Source: Pleurotus djamor
Lineage: Eukaryota > Basidiomycota > Agaricomycetes > Agaricales > Pleurotaceae
Length of the DNA stretch: 64,000 bases
Direction of reading: 5' to 3'
Assembly (NCBI GenBank): GCA_029747585.1
Contig: JAPEVF010000042.1
Coordinates: 94,486-158,485 of the forward strand
Positions 45,161 to 55,875 of the stretch are shown here, piece by piece. Position 1 is the first letter of the stretch; each line of letters opens with the position of its first letter. A model generated the notes under the pieces. It was not told the DNA's origin. It ran no database searches and saw only the letters and a list, made by a program, of their open reading frames with translations. The position numbers were made by a program, and so were the translations under genes.

Positions 45161-48100
45161 ATGTCTCAGACAGACAACCAATCATCCTCCGACTCTCCTT
45201 GTCCTCCTCCCACAACCCCTGGAGAACTCGACGCTGCAGGTGACTCCAGCGCTGGAATCTCAGTTCCGTTGCTAGCACCTTTACCAACGAGAAGATCACC
45301 CTCGATTCTGGAAGTACACAATCAAGGCGACTCCGAGGAACTTGTTGATGCCGTCGACGGTGGCTCTGACAATGAAGTTGCTGAACTTCTTGGCGGTGAA
45401 GTTTCCGAAAATCAGGGTGTTGGACCAGTTGGCAGACTGCCGATACCTGACGATGGTATGTTGATTTACTTTCTGCTGCTGCCTTTGATGCTGTTTTGCG
45501 ACGATTGATCTTGACACAGAGCCCTCCTCTGTGCTTGCATCCAGGATAATCAGGGCCCACGATAATCCCTCACCTCCTCCCGACGCCCTGTCTATATCAG
45601 CCAGCCTTGGCAGGGGAATAGTGATGCTCGAAGATGGGATGGACGACGAAGATTCAGCGGAAGTACCTCCGTTCGCACTGTCGACCTCCAGGGAGCCCAC
45701 CCCGACACCAGAACTCTCCGATCGTGCCATGGATCCCTTTCCACCATTAGACGCTAATACTTTCCTGCGAAGGCCCACCGAGTCGGAGCCCTGTACACAT
45801 CCTCCTGCTGCCTTGCAACCGTCTCCCGAACGTTCGGCTGCGACACCCCCTCCGCAGACCCCGTCACCTGCCCTTTCTGACCATTCAGACCACGGTGTGT
45901 TTGGACCCCATTCATCAACTTCACGACTAAGATCCATCATAGAACCCGATGCGAACGCTCCGCACGCGGACATACCCATGGAAAGCTCAGACGGGCCTGC
46001 GTCTGAAAATACCGCATTGCCTATTCCATCTATATTTCCTAATCATACCCCACAGCTTTCCAACCTCGTTACTCCTCCCAAATCCTCGAATAATACCGCT
46101 GACGGCTCTCCTTCGCGCATCCTTCGTCGCTCACCTCGACGTAGTGTTGCTGTGTCATATTACCCACCGTTCAGTGCCGCTGGTACATCTTCTCAACCTC
46201 CCCCGCCTGCGCCCATACGCTCTCCCGCACCGAAGACGTCACGCCCGCCCACGTCGGTGCTTCAGTCAGATGAGGCTGAAGGGGATAGCGATCCTAAAGG
46301 GAAGAGGAAGGCTTCCCCAGAATCTCAGGGTGACTTCTCTAATGCCATTAGACAACTTGGTTCTCTATCACCAGACTCAAACCGCCTACTATCTCAACTT
46401 AGTTTTGACACCAATCTACCATCTTTGTCGTCTGCGCTAGATGCAGCAAGCAAACCTCCAGAGCGGAACGGAACTCGCCTAGAAGATAGCCTAGTACCCG
46501 CGCCGCTATTTCCTCATTTATTCGATGGTCCTCAAAGAATACCGATGACCCCCAAGCGAGTGGGTAGTCCGAAACGAGGGACAAGTCCATCCAAGTTCCA
46601 AATTAATCCCCCATTGGCAGAGGCTTCTCAGTCTCCTGCGCGTCGCATCCCGATCGAACAAGCCGTTCAGCAAGGCTATCTCTCCCCACAGAAAGCAGCT
46701 ATATTTAATTCCGCAAATGCAGCTACACCAGCCGGGACATCTCGTATGCCCACTCTCAATATACCATCATCTGATTCACCAGCTCGCAGGATCGCCGCTG
46801 GTTCGTCGAATAAGGCGCCGCCGTCCAAGTCGAGTCAACGGACCGCTCCTTCATCAAAGAAGCCCACGCATACCAAAGATATCAAAGCTTCAACATCTAG
46901 CCAGCTCCCACCTAGTACTGGAATACAAAGTACTTTACCATTCCCCATGGTACCCGCCAAGCCTTTACCTTCTTCTGCTGTCGCTGGATCATCAACCGCT
47001 CCCCCCTCCTCGAACCCAATCTCACCTTCCAAGTCAAGCTTGAAACAACCTAGTAGCAAGATACCTCGCCCTGTCACGAAACCATACGCTCGTCCGATTG
47101 CACGAAATGTGTCCAAACAGCAACCTGTTGATATCCCTACGTCGCCTGTGCGTTGCTCAAATTCCTGTCCGCCTATTTTGTCCTTAATTTTTCTTGTAGT
47201 TGAAGAAATCTGTCACACCTGCTGTCAGTGGCTCGACCAAAGCCACGAAATCTGTCGTTCGCGAGAAACCTATCCGATCGGCCTTACCCTCGACTTCATC
47301 ACCCCTCAAACGAAAACGACAGGATTCAAAGCCCACTGCACTTCGACCTGTCGTAATGATTGACAAGAAACCCCCTTTTGTTGGTAAAACGTCGACGACG
47401 GAGCCAAAATCCAAACCTAAATCTCCTCCCAAGCAAAGAGCCCAATCTCCGTCCTTGGTACCTTCCGTTGATGCTCCCATAGATGAGACTAGTCCCATGC
47501 GTGTGAGCCCCGACGTTGAGGAACGCGACGTCAAAGGACGAAGTACCGATTCCTCCCCTCAGGTCGTCGATACTCTTACCAACAACGATCATCCCAACAC
47601 CACCCCCTCATTAAAGCCACCCGATGCCTATCTTGAGACTCTGGCGTTAACTCTACAGCAAGAGGATAGCAGCGGGGTTCGACGGACGACACGAAGTCGC
47701 AAGCCTGTTCAATATTTTCCTCCACCAGAGCCACTTGCTTACCCAGAAACTCGACCGCTTCAGTCACGGCGCAAGGCAGGGACTGCAACGTCTACTGAAG
47801 AAGGTTTCGCTGGCATGAGTGCGACGGCTCTCAAGAACCTTACATCTAACAATACAGCCCGGAATCAAGTTTACTCGACGGTGACCCTTGAGACTGAGGT
47901 GATTAGAAAAGATGGAAGTCGGCCTGACAGTCCCGTTGTCAAAGTAAAAACGGTTTCAGAGCGGGAACAGGAAGATCGTGGCCAAATGCGACGGGCGCGA
48001 GCTGAACGACGAGCGAAGCGTCATATGTTAGTGGATGGAGAGGGCTCTGCTGATGTGACGCCGCAGAGCCCGCCGAGTAGTCCTTCACCGGGCGCGCGCG

Positions 48101-48515
48101 AATCCCTTGATTCCGTGGATGTTGAAGTGAACCTGAACGACAATGTGGTGAATGATCTACCAATGAACGGCCGCCGGGGGGTGAAGTGGCGACCATCTTT
48201 GACGAGGTTCGTCATCCTGGATGATATTAAGCCTGGAAGTCGCGCAAGGGCAAATGAAAACGCTATCAAGAAAGGCTGCCTTGCACCTAAAGCTAAGGTT
48301 CGTCTGACCGAGTCGTTTGAAGCCGTTTCGCTTACCAACCCTTATAGGCCATCCAACTGGATACACTGGGTAACTTGCCCAATGCCAACTCCCCTTTGCG
48401 AGATTTAGTCCAGGAGAATATAACGGTTAAGAAGTTTGTATATGATGATGACATAGAGCCCGAGGAGGAGGTCGTTGTTGTGAAGAATACGCGCTCAAGG
48501 AAGAAGAAATCATGA
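45161..48515 (+). CDS. Large disordered Ser/Pro-rich protein with many SP/TP sites
   Basis: I do not recognise an orthologue. The start at 45161 gives MSQTDNQSSSDSPCPPP. Introns at about 45455-45518, 47149-47201 and 48299-48348 keep one frame for about 1,050 residues. Nearly all of it is low complexity (Ser, Pro, Thr, Ala, Lys) with dozens of SP and TP dipeptides in basic context, for example MTPKRVGSPKRGTSPSKFQI and SPARRIPIEQAVQQGYLSPQ, the pattern of a cyclin-dependent kinase substrate. Possible nuclear signals include RRTTRSRKPVQYF and RRARAERRAKR. The C-terminus is more ordered: WRPSLTRFVILDDIKPGSR, AIQLDTLGNLPNANSPLRDL, VQENITVKKFVYDDD, then an acidic stretch and a basic end (NTRSRKKKS). 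This suggests a chromosomal or cell-cycle protein; that is inference from composition. It converges on the dehydrogenase gene with 96 bp between stops. Confidence 0.65.
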
Positions 48516-48611
48516 CATTGACTCGATCTTGATCACGGTGATTTACCGTGTTGCGTATTCTGGCAATTGTATCGAATCTACGCGTATACTCTGATTACAT
48601 TTACAATGGGC

Positions 48612-49744
48612 TACATGGTCGCACGGTATGCGACGCCAGCAGATGCTTGGTTGACTGGGAACACAAGCACTTCCGCGATGTTCACATGAGGAGGACGTGA
48701 TGCAGCCCAGACTATCTCCTCGGCAATGTCTCCAGCAACAACTAGTTATTTGTGTCAAATCATGCTTCAAGTTCAATATACCACGAGATCTTACGGGGTT
48801 GAATGCCTTCGTACACCTTCTTGGCTTTGCTAACATCCCCACGGAATCTGACGATGGAGAACTCCGTCTCCACCATGCCAGGCTGGATCTCCGTGACTCG
48901 AATGGGCGTGTTGACCAATTCTCGGCGCAAGGAACCGTTGAAAGCGTTGACGGCGAACTTGGTGGCACAGTAGATACCTCCACCGGCATAGGCTTCGCGA
49001 CCAGCTATGGAACCGATGTTGATAATGTGACCTGAGTTCGAAGCTTTGAACTCTGCAGATATACGTCAGTAAACTACGCGGATAAAGCGCGTTGAAGAGA
49101 CCGACGTTTCACAAAAAGCTGCGTTATTTTGATCAAACCAAGGACGTTTGTCGAAAACATAGATTCGACATCGGCATCGGCTATGTCACCAATGTGCTCA
49201 AGGCCCTTGACAAACCTAGAAGGGTAGGATAGTCAGTAGGAGGACCTTGCCGTCTAGGAAACGGAAACTCAACCCGGCATTGTTCACTATGGAAGAGGTA
49301 AGTACGGCAAAGAAACCCAAGGACGACGCAATCATCTCACCCAGTATGTCAACTTTCTTGAGGTCTTCGGGTATCTTGTCCAAGATGGAGGTGACCTGTT
49401 CCTTGTCTGCTAAGTCTGCTTGAATGGTGGCAAACTTGCCGCCCTGGGTGGCACCAGATGCTTTGTGGGCCGAAGTACATTCACTGGCCACGGTCTGCAA
49501 AGCATCTGCGCGACGAGCGACAAGTATGACATTAGAGCCAGCCTAAGCGTAAGTCTTAGCACGACAGGAGCTTCCATGCAAAGTGATTCACTCACCCTCG
49601 CGAAAAGGATGGCAGTCGCCTGAATAGAATATTAGCAGTGGGCCTCGTGAGTAACGGAAGTTCGCTTACGGCTCCTATTCCGGAGCTCGCTCCAGTGATG
49701 AGGACTGTCTTTCCAAGGAGACGGGAAGCGTTGAATATCGACAT
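48612..49744 (-). CDS. Short-chain dehydrogenase (NADP-dependent 3-hydroxy acid dehydrogenase type)
   Basis: Classical SDR, closest in motif set to yeast YMR226C, which oxidises L-allo-threonine, serine and related 3-hydroxy acids with NADP. The start at 49744 gives [20 protein letters not shown], completing the Rossmann TGASSGIG motif. An intron joins [19 protein letters not shown], whose two arginines after the second strand fit NADP preference. [25 protein letters not shown], and [16 protein letters not shown] follow. The catalytic part is [19 protein letters not shown] (Ser) and [20 protein letters not shown] (Tyr-X3-Lys). [20 protein letters not shown] and [19 protein letters not shown] complete it, ending at TAG 48612-48614. 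About 280 residues and six introns. The physiological substrate is uncertain. Confidence 0.92.
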
Positions 49745-49901
49745 TAAATAATCGGAACGCAAGCAGGAAAGGGTGATAGAAGGGTTCGAAGGTCCAAGAG
49801 ATAGAGTATATCCTTATCTGATCAGCATGGTGCAATGTTCGCGCAACTGTGGCCTGAGATAGCTGACACAGTGGGTTGGAAGATAGAATTTGAAATTTCC
49901 C
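49745..49901. promoter_or_regulatory. Shared divergent promoter (dehydrogenase / SET protein)
   Basis: 157 bases separate the two start codons. This is the third short divergent pair in the window. No TATA box is evident. Confidence 0.5.
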
Positions 49902-51529
49902 ATGATGGATGCTCGGTGGGATGCTCTTCTGGATTGGCTACGCGACCATGGCATGAAGATTGGCGACGAAGGCTTACTTGTGGAACGGAAGGAACGACCT
50001 GACGCTGGATTTGGGCTTTTCGCGTGTCGATCGTGTCCACCTTCAACTGACTTGTTCACCATCCCTGCCAATGCCCTGCTCAATTCGAAGACCTTGTCGC
50101 CTCATTACCCGTCCTCCAGTAAACTCAGTGCGACGTGTCTAATCTCGCTTCACCTCCTCCTGCATCGGCCCATTGGCGAGGATAACTCGGCTGATCCACT
50201 TTTTGGCCCATACATCTCTGTCCTACCGAGAGACTTTGAGAGCCATCCATTGACCTGGAGAGTGCGCCGCGAACTGTCTTCAGATACTGTCGTAGAGGGC
50301 AAGTTATTAGAGAGTTTGCCAGGTTCGGTAAAATCTGGGTTGAATGAACTCTGGATGCGATTGATAAAGGATTGGAGGCTATCATGCAATTACGTGGTGA
50401 GGGCTTCGTTGTGTTACCTTCCCTCCTGTGATTCGAACATTGCATAACTCCAAACCGGTAGAGGACCCACAAAGACTTGCTTTCCAAGTCAGCAACGCGT
50501 ACTCTCGCGTTCGAGCAGTTCAACGAAGACAATGCAGACATCTTGCTGGACTTTACATGGGCCTGGCTGAATGGTGGGGAGCTTGAAAAAGCTCATTTTA
50601 AGCATTCTCATTGATGTCGAGACCTTCATTTGCAGTCAATACTCGATGTATCTCCTACCGCATCAAGACGGCCAGCTCTGACCCCGACAACTTTACGTTA
50701 TGTCCTATCCTGGATTTCGCGAATCATAACCCAGATACATCTGCTGGTATGACACCTTTGCACCTTTCTGGGGATATATGGAACGCGCCGTCGGCTACGT
50801 GCAAGGACTTTACTCTGAGAACTTCGGGCAAGTCGGCGACGGGCTCGGGAGACGAGCTTTACCTGACGTACGGAGCCCACTCGAACACGACGCTCTTTCT
50901 CGAATATGGTTTCATCAATCCATTCACTCATAAAGCGATCTTGGAGGGTTCGTTCGCTGGCGAAGTGGACGTTGGCGAGGCAATGCAAACTCTGTTCAAC
51001 TCAGGGGGATCGAAAAGGGGTGCCTGGCTGAGGGAGGTCCTGGAAAGGGAAGGTTATTGGGGGTGCGTCTTTGTGGGCTGCTCACGAGCGATCGATATGT
51101 TTCCAACACTGCCTTATGATAGAGATTGGACATTGCACTCGGCGCCTGCTCCTGCCCATCCCTCTTTCCGCCTGATCACAGCATTGAGGTTGCATAGCCT
51201 GGTCAGAAGCGATGGCTTTGATGATCAAGACGAGTCGCTAGAAAGGCTGGTTCAGTCGTGGAGGGAGGTTCATCTGGGCGTCCTTGAATTCATCTCTCAA
51301 AGTAACGAGACGGCGTGGAGAGGGANTACTTGAGCATCTCTGCGTCGATATAGAGCAGGAGGCGGCAGAGGGGCTTGAAAAAACCAAGGCCATGTCGAGA
51401 TCGCTTGACGACGCGAATTTGAGTGCATGGGAGGTTTTTATGGTTGGGAATGTAGAGCAGCTATGGATAGAGCGCGGAACTGTAGCCAAGGCAGTTCGCA
51501 AGAGCCTACAAACAGGCTGTGAATTTTGA
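49902..51529 (+). CDS. SET-domain protein lysine methyltransferase (Rkm/SETD3/SETD4-like)
   Basis: AdoMet-dependent lysine methyltransferase of the Rubisco-LSMT-like class; relatives modify ribosomal proteins, cytochrome c or actin. The start at 49902 (a second ATG follows at 49905) gives MMDARWDALLDWLRDHGMK. The SET domain starts at LLVERKERPDAGFGLFACR. The insert (iSET) runs through FGPYISVLPRDFESHPLTW. The catalytic part reads LCPILDFANHNPDTSAGM, with the Asn-His pair that contacts AdoMet, and ELYLTYGAHSNTTLFLEYGF, with the YG and SN..L.EYGF motif. The C-terminal helical substrate-binding region follows. The N at 51326 is a spurious base: without it the frame runs smoothly from TAWRG into ILEHLCVDIEQEA. 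Three introns lie around 50.4-50.65 kb, whose exact borders are approximate. The substrate is unknown. Confidence 0.88.
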
Positions 51530-51633
51530 GACTCCTGACCGCACGCGAGTGCCGCTTACATAAACTCTGAACTGAAGGCTGCAACTGCAACTTTCTTTCC
51601 TTCAAGTCAGCTCCGTATCTCTACCTAGCACCC

Positions 51634-53521
51634 ATGGCGGTCGAACGCCTCCTGGCCACCAGAGCCCAAAAGGCTTTCATTCTGACAAGTTAGTCCCTCT
51701 TTTGTCGCTTTCATGGCAGCCGTACTCACATTTCGCGTCAGTCACGATCCGTATGTCCCAGTCCTTCGTTTCCTCGCACGAGTTTCACCAGGAATCGACA
51801 TCGCAGAGGCCATTATCGTTCTCGTCATGGTCGCAATAACATTTTCTCTCGTACGCTCGCGTGGTTTTCCTGGGGGGAACTTCGTGTCTTAGTCTATCGT
51901 ATTGTAGGTGTCGGATGCGATTGATTCTTTCGACAGTAATTCTGGATACAAGGTCCGTCATGTGGTCAATCGTTCTTGGTGTATGACCTCACTTCCTCTG
52001 CTAGACTCTTCCCTGTTTTCTTGCCCTCTTCGCACTGGCCGAGTAAGTCTCGTACCTACTCCTCCTGTAGCCAGCTTGCCAATGCGGCGTCCTCAGAATA
52101 TTTCAACTCCTGATGGCTTTCGATGCACTACGCTTGCGCAATGTTATCCAACTTCTCGGTATCCTCAGTGAGTGTCTCAGGTTCATCCCCCAAGGGCGAA
52201 TAATATTCATCCAATTCGGCTCCTTAGTTTTTCATCTGGGTATGATGGTCTTCGCCGCTGTCCAGGTTGAACAAACAAGGATAGCCTTGGTGATTGGGGA
52301 GAACTGCGACACTGATTGGACATCAACGGTATGTCCGTCCCAGTTTCACATCTTTTCCCAGCTGCTCAGCTCGCCTTCAGCTATGTGATGGTCCCGGTAG
52401 CTTGTGGAATCGCGTCGAGCCCTTCCTCATTGTAGCTCCCTGTGTCATCGCAGCGTCCTGGATAGTCATGTTGTTCTTCGTCAAGCAGCTCTATGCAGAG
52501 TTTGGGTGAGCCCGCACATTCCGGTTTTACATCACGCCCCTTACGCATTGTAGTTGGGCCATTTTCCATGTCGTGGGAGCGAACCCCAAGATGAAGAGTG
52601 CGTTTTGTCGTTCTAACCCGATACCCCATTTGCTGAGACAGGGTATAGCGATGTACCAGTGGTATCAAATCATGATTTGTCTCCTCAAATTCGACTTTTT
52701 CTGCTTCACGGGCGTCACAATGCAGGTCAGCAATTGATTATGCGTGTCTTGACTTTATCTGACGCAGTAGATCTATATAGCTCCTTATCATTGTCCTTAA
52801 TAGGGACTCTGCAGAGTTTGGCATCACTATCGCAGCCATACCCATTGTTCTATTCTTACTTGCAGCATGCGGCTATTCAGTGCAACGAGAGATCAAGTGG
52901 TACGTGGCGGACTCCACCCATATGATAGTCTTATGACCTCCCGTCCAGGCTAATGTCTATATCCCTTGTAATCATGCTGGCTGCCATGAGTTACTGTGCG
53001 TGCTATTCCTCTTGCTAATACCACATCGATACTAATCTCCGCTGTTGGCCGTGGTCTTTAGTCAGTAAGTGTCCTACCGCTCCCCGGAACTTTCGGCCAT
53101 AAGCTCACCTGTCTTCTTCCATCCCAGTCTACAAGCTTGTCCGCTTTTACCAACCTGCTTCCCGTGATCAATACGTCTCCACACGAGTGTCTCTAACCAT
53201 CTTCAGTTCGTCCATTTGCCGCATGCATAGTCTGTGTCTGACACACCCACAGCGATTGTTGCTTTCCTCATCCTCTTTGCAACCTTTGTTGTTGGATTAC
53301 GATGCTTCTCTGACTTCGACCAAGGACTTGAATCCTCCAAAACACATGGTAGGACTTGGAATCATGTCCATATGAGTATCTAGCTTACCCTTTTGTCAAA
53401 AGCTCTCCAATCACGACCGAAGCTCTCCAATGGCGACTCGGCGGCGAGTATGTCTCAAATTGGCCGCAATTCGTCCTACATGGCAGGACAACCGCTCCAG
53501 CCAAGGATATCCATCGAGTAA
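51634..53521 (+). CDS. UPF0658-type Golgi membrane protein
   Basis: Conserved fungal multi-span membrane protein; relatives in fission yeast are localised to the Golgi, and the biochemical role is unknown. The start at 51634 gives MAVERLLATRAQKAFILT. Hydrophobic segments are read as GIDIAEAIIVLVMVAITFSL, HLGMMVFAAVQVEQTRIAL, EPFLIVAPCVIAASWIVML, FGWAIFHVVGANPKMK, YQIMICLLKFDFFCFTGVTM, FGITIAAIPIVLFLLACGYS and IFTIVAFLILFATFVVGL, giving about seven spans. Very short exons between introns of 45-60 bp make the track frames look broken. The last exon (GDSAASMSQIGRNSSYMAG, then PLQPRISIE) ends at a TAA at 53519-53521. The FGWAIFHVVGANPKMK and MICLLKFDFFCF blocks are what identify the family. The exons between about 51700 and 52200 are the least certain part. 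Confidence 0.82.
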
Positions 53522-53913
53522 TCTCATACCTTGCGTCCGTGTCCTTTCGCCCTTGCTCTTCCCGAAGCATGACTACCCCATTTCGACCAATACCAAGTAC
53601 ACTATTTTCAACTACGACATGTAGCATCCCCTCTTTCTGACGACGTGCTTTACCTTCACTTGTATCTACTCATACCTAACTTTTTCTTGCTTATTTAACC
53701 GGAGGCCCTGATGGGTTTGCTGTTCATCGGACTATGTCACTGATCATGAAGGATGTACCCGTCAATCTTAAACTCGTTATTAGTACCTTTCGTAGATGTG
53801 CTCAAGTCAATAATCTAGTGTTTTAATCGTGTTTTACGACTACAACTTGGCGCCGGCATACGCCAGCTGCAGGCTCCGCAGTTGTGATCCAACGCCACAG
53901 TTCTCGTTGAGAA
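53522..53913. other. Intergenic region between UPF0658 and PAP2 genes
   Basis: About 390 bases in tandem orientation, holding the 3' end of one gene and the promoter of the next. No coding signal or repeat was seen. Confidence 0.45.
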
Positions 53914-54586
53914 ATGCTTTCAACGCGGTCATGGCGGGTTATTTTCCTTGACAAGGCAAGCCGTGGCCTCGACTCATTTCATGAAGACCAATTGACATGG
54001 CAGACAGACCAATATCATCGTTACGGGACTCACGGCGGCCTTCATTCTGTATACTCGCTCGGCTGCGGCGTTATACTTTGCCACTGGGGCCGTTCTATGC
54101 TCCCTCACCGTCAAGCTCATCAAGAGAGCTATCAAACAGCCTAGGCCTGTTGTGGAAAATAAACTGGGGAAACAGAAGATGAGCTATGGGTGCGTCTGCA
54201 TTGGTCAAAGCTACTGCCATAATCGACACTGACGTTTTTACAGGATGCCTAGTACCCATTCTGCTACCATCTTGTACTATGGAACGTTTGTCCCAATTGC
54301 CTGCACTAGGCTACCCATCCATCCCACTCTTCCGACTGACCCCTTTGTCATTCGCTTCGCTCCTTCGTTGATTGTCGTGTCGTATGCCTACACCGTTGCG
54401 GCCTCGCGTGTGTGGTTGGGTCACCATACGTGGAAACAAGTCATAGCTGGCGGTGCCTACGGTATTGCATTCGCTGCAATTTGGTTTAAACTATGGGAAG
54501 AGGGTATAAATGACCATGGTCGGACGTTAGAGAGTGTAGTCAATACGCTTGTGCTCAATTACGCCGCGGGTGTGGCCCGGGAATGA
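53914..54586 (+). CDS. PAP2-superfamily lipid phosphatase (dolichyl-diphosphatase-like)
   Basis: Membrane phosphatase of the type-2 phosphatidic acid phosphatase fold. The conserved motifs are KLIKRAIKQPRPVV (KX6RP), YGMPSTHSATIL (PSXHS) and ASRVWLGHHTWKQVIAGG (SRX5H). In the last motif the usual Asp is Gln, as in yeast Cwh8/Cax4 and animal DOLPP1, which recycle dolichyl diphosphate in the ER; this supports that assignment. Hydrophobic spans include VTGLTAAFILYTR, ALYFATGAVLCSLTVKL and RFAPSLIVVSYAYTVA. An intron near 54185-54242 splits YG|MPSTH. The 5' end is uncertain: the ATG at 53914 opens MLSTRSWRVIFLDKASRGLD, but passing into NIIVTGLTAAF near 54005 needs a one-base shift, so there is a sequencing indel or a missed exon. 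Confidence 0.78.
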
Positions 54587-54687
54587 CGTTGCCCCCGATG
54601 AGCAAGCGAGCTCCTGTTTCTTTCCCCTGAGTCGTTAGTTCAAAGTTGAAGCAAACGCGCTCACACGTGATCGAGCATCCCTTCTCG

Positions 54688-55769
54688 ATGGACGACAACG
54701 ACCCAATCCACCAGTTCTTCCCAGGTCAGGAGGAAGTCGACCTATACGCGGTCTTGAACGTCCCACCGGACTCGAAACTTGATGCTATCAAGAAGTCCTA
54801 CCGACGACTAGCCCTGCAATACCATCCGGACAAGCACGCTGCAGCTGACGAGCATGCGAAGGCCGACGCGTCTCTGAAGTTTCAGCAAATAGGTTTCTCT
54901 TACGCGGTGCTCAGTGATGATAAACGAAGAACTAGATACGACAAGACGGGAAAGACGGATGAAGGGTTTGACCTTAATGGCGATGAGGCGGGTTGGGAGG
55001 CGTACTTTGAAGACCTCTTCGACCAAGTGACACGCGGAAAGCTCGACGAAATGAAGAAAGAGTACCATGGTAAATGCCTGCCTCTCTGTCCACTTCATTC
55101 CCTCATTCCTTCGCTCTCATCGTAGGCTCTTCTGAGGAAATTAAGGACCTCAAACAAGCCTATCTCACTACCGACGGGAACATTGGCGAGATTATGACCC
55201 ATATCCCCCACTCCACTCATGACGACGAGGCTCGCTTCGTCGTACTTGTCTCAGACCTTATCAAGGCTGGTGTCCTCCCCTCTCTACCCCAATGGGAAAA
55301 GAGCACGAAAGACGAGAAGGCTCGCCTAGTCCGCAAGAAGCAGAGCGAGAAAGAAGCTAAAGAGGCGGAGAAGTTAGCGAAAGATCTCGGGGTTTGGGAT
55401 GAGTTCTATGGGAGTGGCAAAGTTGGCAAGAGGCAAGGCAAGGGCAAGGCCTCAGCGAAGGGTGCAGAGAGTGGACAAGATGATGAAGAAGACGTTTCCG
55501 CACTGCAAGCATTGATCTTGAAGAAGAAAGAGAAGAACATGGACTCTTTCTTCGACAATCTTGCCAATAAGTATGCTCCCACCAAGAAGAAGGGCAAAGG
55601 AAAACGGACTCACGAAGACAGTGAAGAAGAGTCGCCGAAGAAGAAAGGAAAACTCGCTCCTCCCAGCGAGGAGGAGTTCTCCAAGATTCAACAGAGACTC
55701 TTCGGAGACAGTTCGGACTCGAGGAAGAGAGAGGGAAAGAAAAAGGGGAAACGCAAAGCCAAGTCCTAG
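54688..55769 (+). CDS. DNAJC9: DNAJC9-type J-domain protein (Hsp70 and histone co-chaperone)
   Basis: Nuclear J protein; human DNAJC9 stimulates Hsp70 and chaperones histones H3-H4. The start at 54688 gives MDDNDPIHQFFPGQEEVDLY. The J domain reads YAVLNVPPDSKLDAIKKSYR then RLALQYHPDKHAAADEH, with the essential His-Pro-Asp intact, and FQQIGFSYAVLSDDKRRTRY. The DNAJC9-specific part follows: GWEAYFEDLFDQVTRGKLDE; after one intron (about 55071-55124), SEEIKDLKQAYLTTDGNIGE; and ARFVVLVSDLIKAGVLPSLP. The C-terminus is Lys/Glu-rich with helices like NMDSFFDNLANKYAPTKKK and ends in basic repeats (a likely nuclear signal). About 340 residues, longer than the human protein because of the basic tail. 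It converges on the FHIP gene, with stops about 107 bp apart. Confidence 0.92.
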
Positions 55770-55875
55770 TCTCGCTTCTATCTGGCTTGTTTCTTCCTTG
55801 TACTCTATCTTCCATTTCCTCGCAGCTGTAAATAACTAGTGTAAGAACGATAATAGGTGGACTAATGAATGTACT

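Noticed and set aside
45296..45979. 227-codon minus-strand frame rich in Gly/Ser
   Set aside because: Complement of the Ser/Pro-rich disordered gene; composition is explained by the sense strand.
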